Positions 58,267 through 64,000 of a DNA stretch of 64,000 nucleotides are shown piece by piece (positions within the stretch are counted from its first letter, which is position 1; every line of letters begins with the position of its first letter). The stretch covers positions 1 through 64,000 of the forward strand of contig NZ_PJAT01000076.1 in the NCBI RefSeq assembly GCF_002836715.1, given 5' to 3'. The translations under genes and the position numbers were made by a program. A model generated the notes under the pieces. The model was not told the origin of the DNA. It saw only the letters and a list, made by a program, of their open reading frames with translations, and did not search any database. This DNA is from Psychrobacter sp. 4Dc. Its GTDB lineage: Bacteria > Pseudomonadota > Gammaproteobacteria > Pseudomonadales > Moraxellaceae.

Positions 58267-58430
58267 TTGCATACGTGAGTTTGCCTGATTATTAGGTTTT
58301 AATCAGTGCTTGTAATCCATACTTGTAATCCGTTAAGCACAGCCAGCCACTCAATAGTATCTACTTAGCACAAAGTGTCTCATCTTATTGGTCATTGCCT
58401 GTTTGTATCAAATTTATAGAGGTTTTATCT

Positions 58431-59759
58431 ATGTCGCCAGCCCCGAACACCAACAACAAGACGTCTCTATTAAAATGGTTACCGTGGATTTTATTACTGT
58501 TAGTGCTTGCAGCGTTTATCTGGTTATTCACCAGTATGAAAACGCCGTCAGAAGCCACTTGGGAGCCACCAAGAACCTCGGCTGCTGAGCAGGCAGCGTC
58601 GGAACCTGTAGCCGATACGCCAACGCCTATTTCCTCTTATCATAATGCCGTTAGCCGTGCGTCGCAGTCAGTGGTCAACATCTATACGACACAGACAATG
58701 GCGGAGCATCCTTATATGGATGATCCTGTGTTGCGCCGCTTCTTTGAGTTCCATGGTGGACCGCCACAAGATCAAGGCCCAACCAACTTGGGCTCGGGTG
58801 TGATTGTGTCAGAAGACGGCTTTATCGTCACCAATGCGCACGTAATCGAAAAGGCAGATGAGATTACCGTTGCCTTTAATGATGGTCGTAAGAGTCGCGC
58901 TAAGCTTATCGGTACCGACCCAGACAGTGATTTGGCAGTGATTCGGGTCGACATGACTGGATTGACACCGTTAGGCTTCCGTGAAGAACCTATCAAAGTG
59001 GGAGACATTGCATTAGCGATTGGTAATCCGTTCGGTGTCGGTCAAACAGTGACGCAAGGGATTATTTCAGCAACGGGTCGTACTGGACTTGGGGTCAATA
59101 AGTTTGAAGACTTTATCCAAACCGATGCCGCTATCAATCCCGGTAACTCGGGCGGCGCACTGGTTGATGCGCGCGGTGAATTGGTTGGTATTAATACGGC
59201 TATTTACTCACGCTCTGGTGGCTCGATGGGCATTGGTTTTGCTATCCCGACCGCCCTAGTTGAGCAAGTGATGAATGCTCTGATCAAAGATGGTAAGGTC
59301 AGTCGCGGCTGGCTAGGTATTGAGATACAGTCGCAGCTTCGGGATCCGACGCAGCTTGAAACCTCGACGGGTGTAGAAGTGCTAAATGTTATCGATAAAG
59401 GTCCAGCTGCCAAGAGTGGTCTGCGCGTTGGCGATATTATCCTGACGATTGATGGCGTTGAGATGACCGATGCCAACACGCTGATTCAGTATGTCGCTCG
59501 CAAACCACCCAATACTGAGCTAAACGCCCAGATATTACGCCGTGGTAAAAATGCGCAAGTGAAGATACTGTTAGAGGAGCGTCCTGTGCAAGAGCCAGTC
59601 GAGCGCCCTGTTATTATCGAAGATGAGACCATGAATGGTCTTGGTCAACCCAACATGCAAGACGGTGGACAAGAGACGCCCATGATGTCAGAAGCCGAGC
59701 GTGACCGTATGCGTGAAGAGCTGCTAAAACTGTTTGACCAAGATGGCGTGGCTCAGTAG
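58431..59759 (+). CDS. Membrane-anchored HtrA-type serine protease with PDZ domain
   Basis: Periplasmic quality-control protease, 442 residues. One N-terminal membrane segment (residues ~14-31) anchors it in the inner membrane. The trypsin-like domain has the complete triad: His137 in TNAHVIE, Asp167 in DPDSDLAVI and Ser240 in NPGNSGGAL. One PDZ domain follows (about 290-375, with GWLGIEIQSQ and GPAAKSGLRVGDIIL). The single PDZ and anchor resemble DegS/AlgW, but the acidic ~60-residue tail after the PDZ and the 58-residue linker are longer than in DegS. Start 58431 has AGAGG upstream; in-frame 58395 does not. Confidence 0.92.
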   Translation: MSPAPNTNNKTSLLKWLPWILLLLVLAAFIWLFTSMKTPSEATWEPPRTSAAEQAASEPVADTPTPISSYHNAVSRASQSVVNIYTTQTMAEHPYMDDPVLRRFFEFHGGPPQDQGPTNLGSGVIVSEDGFIVTNAHVIEKADEITVAFNDGRKSRAKLIGTDPDSDLAVIRVDMTGLTPLGFREEPIKVGDIALAIGNPFGVGQTVTQGIISATGRTGLGVNKFEDFIQTDAAINPGNSGGALVDARGELVGINTAIYSRSGGSMGIGFAIPTALVEQVMNALIKDGKVSRGWLGIEIQSQLRDPTQLETSTGVEVLNVIDKGPAAKSGLRVGDIILTIDGVEMTDANTLIQYVARKPPNTELNAQILRRGKNAQVKILLEERPVQEPVERPVIIEDETMNGLGQPNMQDGGQETPMMSEAERDRMREELLKLFDQDGVAQ

Positions 59760-59810
59760 TTTCTTGGGTCAGAATAATTGGCGCAAGGGCTCAAAAAGAT
59801 TATTAGCATA

Positions 59811-59848
59811 AAAAAAGCGCGTTATCTTATGTAGATAGCGCGCTTTTT
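59811..59848. terminator. Bidirectional terminator between the protease and ferredoxin genes
   Basis: AAAAAGCGCGTTATCT / AGATAGCGCGCTTTTT, a 16-bp stem with one wobble and loop TATGT. Confidence 0.92.
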
Positions 59849-59877
59849 ATTGATCTTAACGTTTTATAAATGAGAGG

Positions 59878-60144
59878 TTATTTCTCGATTGGTTCGTGGT
59901 TGATATAAATCACCCCTTGCACACGGCAGCAGCAGGGTAGGATCTCATCGTCCTCAATCATCGCAAGCGGAGCAAACGGGTAATCGACCGTATGCGAGCT
60001 GGCAATGCGCTTGACTCGGCAGCTACCACAGTAGCCTTCCTTGCACTGATAATTGACCTCATGTCCGGTGCGCAACAGTCCATCGAGTAGACTCTCATTA
60101 TCATGCAAATAGAATTGTTTTTTACTGGTCATTACCCAAGTCAT
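59878..60144 (-). CDS. 2Fe-2S ferredoxin of the ribonucleotide reductase locus (YfaE-like)
   Basis: An 88-residue plant-type [2Fe-2S] ferredoxin with the ligand pattern C-x4-C-x2-C (YQCKEGYCGSC) and the fourth Cys in ILPCCCRV. In E. coli the counterpart YfaE reduces and restores the diferric-tyrosyl cofactor of NrdB. It follows nrdB by 37 bases on the same strand, the same order as nrdAB-yfaE. The doubled Cys near the fourth ligand is also seen in YfaE relatives as I recall. Confidence 0.9.
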   Translation of the reverse strand: MTWVMTSKKQFYLHDNESLLDGLLRTGHEVNYQCKEGYCGSCRVKRIASSHTVDYPFAPLAMIEDDEILPCCCRVQGVIYINHEPIEK

Positions 60145-60181
60145 GATAAATCCTATGTAAAAAGCGTAAAGCTACTAAAGC

Positions 60182-61315
60182 CTAAAGCTCAAAATCATCA
60201 AAATCACTGTCTGATAAGTCCGAATCAATCTGACCGACCAAGTACGAGCTGATTTCGGTTTCTTGCGGTGCGACCTGTACATTGTCAGACGACAACCACG
60301 TATTGATCCAAGGAATCGGATTTGATTTTGATTTCGGGAAAGCTGATGGCAAGCCCACCGCTTCCATACGCAAGTTGGTGATGTATTCGATATATTGGCA
60401 CAGAATGTCTTTATTCAGACCAATCATCGAGCCGTCTTTGAACAGATAACCTGCCCATTCTTTTTCTTGCTCAGCCGCCTTGCGGAATATCTCGATGCTT
60501 TCCTCATAGCACTCTGCGGCAATTTCGACCATCTCGGGATCGTCACGACCGTTGCGCATGAGGTTTAGCATATGCTGCGTACCAGTCAAATGCAGCGCTT
60601 CATCACGAGCGATGAGTTTAATGATTTTGGCATTACCTTCCATCAGCTTACGCTCAGCAAAGGCAAACGAGCAGGCAAACGACACATAAAAGCGAATGGC
60701 TTCTAAGACGTTGACCGCCATAATGCACAGATACATTTGCTTCTTAAGTGACTTTAAGTCGACGGTGATTTCTTTACCGTTGATATTGTGCGTACCAGCA
60801 CCGTACAGGCTATACAGCTGCGAATTGCGATACAGCTCGTCATAATATTGAGCGATGTCTGAAGCACGCTCTAAAATGTGCTCGTTTTGCATAATATCGT
60901 CAAACACAATACCGGGATCGTTGACGATATTACGGATGATATGCGTATAGCTGCGTGAGTGAATGGTCTCAGAGAACGACCATGTCTCAATCCACGTTTC
61001 AAGCTCAGGGATAGACACCAGCGGCAGTAGCACCACGTTTGGACTACGACCTTGGATAGAGTCGAGTAGGGTCTGGTACTTGAGGTTGCTCAAAAATATG
61101 TGCTGCTCATGCGAGGACAGATTGCTAAAGTCGATACGATCGCGTGATACATCGACTTCTTCTGGACGCCAAAAGAACGATAGCTGCTTTTCAATCAATT
61201 GCTCAAAGATAGGGTGCTTTTGTTGGTCATAGCGCGCCACGTTGACGGGCTGACCAAAGAACATCGGCTCTTTTAGCGCATTGTTTGGCGTTTGAGAAAA
61301 AATCGAGTAAGTCAT
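60182..61315 (-). CDS. nrdB: Class Ia ribonucleoside-diphosphate reductase beta subunit
   Basis: Carries the diiron-tyrosyl radical cofactor needed by NrdA. 377 residues, close to E. coli NrdB (376). Metal ligands and radical site are visible: Asp in [10 protein letters not shown], Glu-x2-His-x3-Tyr in [10 protein letters not shown], and the second Glu-x2-His in [10 protein letters not shown]. The C-terminal acidic tail ([14 protein letters not shown]) is the part that docks to NrdA. Upstream on the strand come a small unknown gene, an AAA ATPase and then nrdA. Confidence 0.97.
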   Translation of the reverse strand: MTYSIFSQTPNNALKEPMFFGQPVNVARYDQQKHPIFEQLIEKQLSFFWRPEEVDVSRDRIDFSNLSSHEQHIFLSNLKYQTLLDSIQGRSPNVVLLPLVSIPELETWIETWSFSETIHSRSYTHIIRNIVNDPGIVFDDIMQNEHILERASDIAQYYDELYRNSQLYSLYGAGTHNINGKEITVDLKSLKKQMYLCIMAVNVLEAIRFYVSFACSFAFAERKLMEGNAKIIKLIARDEALHLTGTQHMLNLMRNGRDDPEMVEIAAECYEESIEIFRKAAEQEKEWAGYLFKDGSMIGLNKDILCQYIEYITNLRMEAVGLPSAFPKSKSNPIPWINTWLSSDNVQVAPQETEISSYLVGQIDSDLSDSDFDDFEL

Positions 61316-61412
61316 GAGACTGCCTTTATAAGTGATACGGTTATTAATTTATAGGGGTTTGACTGGTTTTGATTTGAGGTTATGACACGTTTTTGAATTA
61401 TAGCGTTTTAGC

Positions 61413-61784
61413 TTAGAGGTTCTCTAGTGATATCTGTGACGACTCTTGCCCATCGTTCATATAGGCTTTGAATATCTCGCTCAGTTCACTATCATCGAGT
61501 GCTTCTAGTTCATCAAGCGCGCTTTTGCGTAGGGTACTCACATCAGACTCTTCTGCTGCTATTTTTAAGTCTTTTTTAGCCGCTCTCGATACTGGCTTTT
61601 TGACTGCTTTTGCTACGCTTTTTTTGGCGATAGTTGTCTTTGGTGCTTCATTCACACCTAACTGCTGACGCACCTCTGCAATATCAACCTCGACTTGTAC
61701 GATATGCGAGCCACCATCGTTTAGGTCTGAAAATACGTTTGGGATAAACAAACCACCGTCTTTGATGATTGCGGTATATTGCAC
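61413..61784 (-). CDS. Hypothetical protein inside the nrd locus
   Basis: A 123-residue protein I do not recognise. Residues 1-40 resemble a small beta domain (TAIIKDGGLFIPNVF, then HIVQVEVDIAEV), residues 45-75 are a Lys/Ala-rich basic linker, and the C-terminal ~45 residues are acidic and helical. The bipartite layout recalls antitoxin-like or nucleic-acid-binding small proteins, but no partner toxin is seen. A strong ribosome binding site (GGAGG) precedes the start, and TATAAT on the minus strand at 61821-61826 could be its -10. It is 97 bases before nrdB. Confidence 0.65.
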   Translation of the reverse strand: MQYTAIIKDGGLFIPNVFSDLNDGGSHIVQVEVDIAEVRQQLGVNEAPKTTIAKKSVAKAVKKPVSRAAKKDLKIAAEESDVSTLRKSALDELEALDDSELSEIFKAYMNDGQESSQISLENL

Positions 61785-61974
61785 ATGACCTCCGTCGTTT
61801 TATTCTGTCTGTATGTTTTGATTATAACAGTAGCCAATCCCGCCTACCGCTTGTATCTGCCTTGCCGCTGGCGTACAGTCTATCGTGTCTGACCGCATTC
61901 CTGTTGTCTCGATACTACGTCCAGTCACGGACTGCATCGCCATCGTCGTCAGCAGGATACCGCTATAGTCGCGG

Positions 61975-62001
61975 CTAAAAAGCCTTGTTAGGGCGGGGCT
62001 T
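61975..62001 (-). terminator. Possible weak terminator after the AAA ATPase gene
   Basis: On the minus strand AAGCC and GGCTT pair around a 12-base loop, followed by TTTTAG. Short stem; uncertain. Confidence 0.35.
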
Positions 62002-62037
62002 ATACTTCTATAAAGACTCTACTATTTATACATGTTC

Positions 62038-62105
62038 TGTAGGGTGCGCCTCGCGCACCTTTAAATACAGTTTTTATATCATCGATGCGCTGGGCTCACC
62101 CTACA
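62038..62105. mobile_element. REP/MITE-like palindromic element
   Basis: 68 bases bounded by the 9-bp inverted repeat TGTAGGGTG / CACCCTACA, with an internal hairpin GGTGCGC ctc GCGCACC. Elements built on GTAGGGTGCGC are common dispersed repeats in proteobacteria. It ends one base before the stop codon of the AAA ATPase gene. Only one copy is in this window, so dispersal cannot be shown here. Confidence 0.6.
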
Positions 62106-62106
62106 A

Positions 62107-63354
62107 CTAAGCAGGTATAATTCTAGAGTTATTAAAAGAAATTTTAATAAAGCTAGGCATTCTTGGATCTTGAAAAGAAAAGCAACCTCTACCAGTTTTT
62201 ATAAGGATAGAATTACTAACATCTTCATTGGTCAACTTCGATAATCTTTTACTAAGTTTTGCAGATGTGATATCAATATTAAATAGCTTTTTAAATTTCG
62301 AAGTTACTTCACTACTTCTAAAGTCTCTTTTTTGACAGTTAGCTGCTGCTAATAGAAGCAATTTGTAATCTTGAGGCTTATTTATAGTTCTTAATATAGC
62401 ATCTACTGATTCAGTTAATGTGCCTTCTGAGTCTGTTGCTGCATAATCAAGTGCTCTGTCTAGAATTTCGCTTTCTATATGCGTTTTATTGGTCTCAATA
62501 GCTATTTCAGCACATTTCAAACATATTAAATGTGCAAAGTGAGGAAAGCCTGAACTTATATTAACAATCTTGTCTACAACATCATCAATTGGGCGTTTTT
62601 CAATTTGTCTCATGCCATTTAGAATGATTTTTCTAATGTCTTCATCGTCCATTCTTTCAAGACGAATTTCCTTCAAACATCTTTGAACTGATTGATGACC
62701 TGCTGTTAAGTCACTAGCAGTTTTTGCAATTCCTACTAGTATAATCTTGAACGATGAGTCTAAGTCGCTAAGTGCTTTAATAAGCTCTGCCAATTTATGC
62801 TTATCTTCTACATTGACAAGAGTATCCACTTCATCCAAAAGGAAAATACAGTCTAGGCCTTTTAATTGGTTTGCAATCCAAAACGGTGAGTTCAAATTCG
62901 CAGGATTTTTAAAGACTGTACTTGATTGCCTTTCACTCTGTAATCCAGCCTTAGCTGCTACTACATTTAATGATGCGTCACCTGTTTGCTTCAAGGATTT
63001 GGTTATACTTTGAATAGAGGTATCACAACCTATATGTTGCAAAGGTTCAAGAAACAAAGAGCTAAACACATCTTCACTGTCACAACTTTTAGTAAAAAAT
63101 AGACCTTTATTAATCTTATTAAGAATGAAGGAACATGTTGTTTTCGCTAAAGAGGTTTTTCCTACTCCTCTATCACCATAAAGCAATATGTGTTGACCTG
63201 GACTATCAATTAGACTAATCATTCTCTTTACATCTTTTTCTCTACCGAAAAAATGATCAAATCTGTTAATAGGGGTATGAGGAGTAAAAACGTTTCTGAC
63301 TCCACTTTTTTTAATTTTTAATACACTGTCTAATCCAAATAAATCAGATGACAT
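62107..63354 (-). CDS. Orc1/Cdc6- or STAND-like AAA ATPase
   Basis: A 415-residue ATPase. After ~35 residues comes FFGREKDV, typical of Cdc6/STAND NTPases, then Walker A GDRGVGKTS (60-68), Walker B IFLLDEVDTL near residue 170, an LVGIAK sensor segment, and a C-terminal part (~330-415) that looks like a winged helix. Partner and target are unknown. Its AT content and rare-codon look (many AAA, TTT, ATA, AGA) exceed its neighbours, no ribosome binding site is evident, and it splits nrdA from nrdB, so recent acquisition is likely. A conflict-system or DNA-handling role is possible but unproven. Confidence 0.78.
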   Translation of the reverse strand: MSSDLFGLDSVLKIKKSGVRNVFTPHTPINRFDHFFGREKDVKRMISLIDSPGQHILLYGDRGVGKTSLAKTTCSFILNKINKGLFFTKSCDSEDVFSSLFLEPLQHIGCDTSIQSITKSLKQTGDASLNVVAAKAGLQSERQSSTVFKNPANLNSPFWIANQLKGLDCIFLLDEVDTLVNVEDKHKLAELIKALSDLDSSFKIILVGIAKTASDLTAGHQSVQRCLKEIRLERMDDEDIRKIILNGMRQIEKRPIDDVVDKIVNISSGFPHFAHLICLKCAEIAIETNKTHIESEILDRALDYAATDSEGTLTESVDAILRTINKPQDYKLLLLAAANCQKRDFRSSEVTSKFKKLFNIDITSAKLSKRLSKLTNEDVSNSILIKTGRGCFSFQDPRMPSFIKISFNNSRIIPA

Positions 63355-63493
63355 AGTTAGCGCCTATATTAAAATTCCATTTTTTGGCTCAACTTTCAAT
63401 GCTATAGCCGCTCTATAATTCGCTTTAGTCTTGTATAGTTCGTTACAAAACGGCGGACTTAACTCAAAAGCCAAACCCGCCATTCATCAAAAC

Positions 63494-64000
63494 TTAGATT
63501 TTACAAGCCCCGCCAGCACAATCATCTTCCATATCCGCTTGGGCATCGTTCGCACCATCACGAGTATTATGGTAGTACAACGTCTTCACGCCCATTTTAT
63601 AAGCGTTTAGCAAGTCTTTTAGCAATATTTTCATCGGTACACGGCCACCTGCATAACGAACTGGGTCGTAGTTGGTATTGGCAGAGATACTTTGATCGAC
63701 GAATTTTTGCATGATAGCGACCAATTTTAGGTAACCGTCATTGTTTGGCATTTGCCATAGTAGTTCGTACTGATCTTTTAGCTTATCAATCTCAGGCACG
63801 ACTTGCTTTAGGATGCCATCTTTTGACGCTTTGATAGAGACCAGACCACGTGGTGGCTCGATACCGTTGGTCGCGTTGGCGATCTGACTAGAGGTCTCAG
63901 ACGGCATCAAGGCGGTTAGGGTAGAGTTGCGTAGACCGTGCTCAGTGATCTCGCCACGTAGCGTTTCCCAATCGAGATGTAGCGGCTCTTGACAGATTTT
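63494..64000 (-). CDS. nrdA: Class Ia ribonucleoside-diphosphate reductase alpha subunit, C-terminal part
   Basis: Catalytic subunit reducing ribonucleoside diphosphates; only the last ~168 codons are in the window and the frame stays open to the edge. Recognisable: GLRNSTLTALMPSETSSQIA with the phosphate-contacting serines, the strand region GRVPMKILLKDLLNAYKMG and the final flexible tail CAGGACKI, whose Cys pair shuttles electrons from thioredoxin or glutaredoxin. An internal Met at 63910 is not the start. nrdB lies about 2.2 kb downstream rather than adjacent. Confidence 0.97.
   Translation of the reverse strand, partial: KICQEPLHLDWETLRGEITEHGLRNSTLTALMPSETSSQIANATNGIEPPRGLVSIKASKDGILKQVVPEIDKLKDQYELLWQMPNNDGYLKLVAIMQKFVDQSISANTNYDPVRYAGGRVPMKILLKDLLNAYKMGVKTLYYHNTRDGANDAQADMEDDCAGGACKI

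Larger units (their letters stand above)
58006..58430. other. Divergent intergenic region before the HtrA-like protease
   Basis: 425 bases. It contains a 14-bp tandem duplication at 58137-58164, a second loose repeat of CTTGTAATCC at 58309 and 58322, and a candidate promoter at 58237-58266. No gene seen. Confidence 0.5.
61785..62106. other. Spacer between the small nrd-locus gene and the AAA ATPase gene
   Basis: 322 bases, locally richer in GC than its surroundings between 61830 and 62000. It holds a -10 like element on the minus strand at 61821-61826, a possible weak terminator at 61975-62001 and the palindromic repeat element at 62038-62105. Confidence 0.5.

Noticed and set aside
61769-61978. 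69-residue plus-strand frame in the nrd spacer
   Set aside because: It starts inside the opposite gene, is Ser/Tyr/Leu-rich and shows no family features.
62038-62105. tRNA- or CRISPR-like reading of the hairpin-rich element
   Set aside because: There is no cloverleaf, no TTCGA arm and no regular repeat-spacer pattern; it fits a REP/MITE-type palindrome better.
63355-63493. Terminator between nrdA and the AAA ATPase gene (GGCGG/CCGCC pair around 63455-63482)
   Set aside because: The loop is about 20 bases and the T run is interrupted, so I could not support it as an intrinsic terminator.

Overview
This window reads as a chromosomal stretch of a Moraxellaceae gammaproteobacterium, most likely Psychrobacter. 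The grounds are moderately low GC with AT-rich spacers, gene types typical of Acinetobacter and Psychrobacter (an Acr1-type fatty acyl-CoA reductase, a DUF1852/core methionine synthase pair, high-molecular-weight FabG next to MaoC, split-off gspLM), and a cold/marine style complement of compatible-solute transporters. The genus is inferred from recalled family resemblance; no search was run. No rRNA, tRNA, CRISPR array, insertion sequence or prophage was seen.

Layout. 1-5.4 kb: lipid genes (HMW FabG, MaoC hydratase), a rhodanese/DUF442 protein and a class C-type serine hydrolase. 5.4-10 kb, minus strand: Na+/H+ antiporter, ilvD, an unknown protein. 10-15 kb: HIT protein, BCCT/BetT transporter, dusB, Acr1-like reductase. 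15.3-19 kb: a sulfur/methionine block with mesX (DUF1852), mesD, a flavin reductase and a TauE/SafE permease, preceded by a MetR-like palindrome. 19-23 kb: ppa, lipB, aldehyde dehydrogenase. 23.7-26.6 kb: a glycine betaine-type ABC importer whose binding protein and permease are fused. 26.9-31 kb: pncB, xseBA, a small lipoprotein. 31-41.9 kb, nearly all plus strand: alpha/beta hydrolase, zapE, nitroreductase, gpsA, sixA, gspL-gspM, a small membrane protein, pyrD, cvpA, purF. 42-48.8 kb, minus strand: azlDC, a MATE transporter, secF-secD, yajC. 49.3-56 kb: a CNNM/CBS protein, a small secreted protein, an MltD-like transglycosylase with seven LysM repeats, and a convergent MltF-like enzyme. 57-60 kb: a Nif3-like protein and a membrane-anchored HtrA protease. 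59.9-64 kb, minus strand: the class Ia ribonucleotide reductase locus (end of nrdA, nrdB, ferredoxin), interrupted by an unrelated AAA ATPase, a short palindromic repeat element and a small unknown protein.

How genes work together. MesX and MesD form a folate- and B12-independent methionine synthase known to need oxygen; a flavin reductase sits just downstream, which suggests a source of reduced flavin (inference). BetT, the fused ABC importer and the antiporter point to osmotic and ion homeostasis. SecDF/YajC drive protein export, GspLM belong to type II secretion, and the two transglycosylases remodel the wall. Most convergent gene pairs are separated by well-formed intrinsic terminators. 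A recurring oddity is perfect 12-14 bp tandem duplications in intergenic DNA, some of which duplicate one arm of a hairpin.
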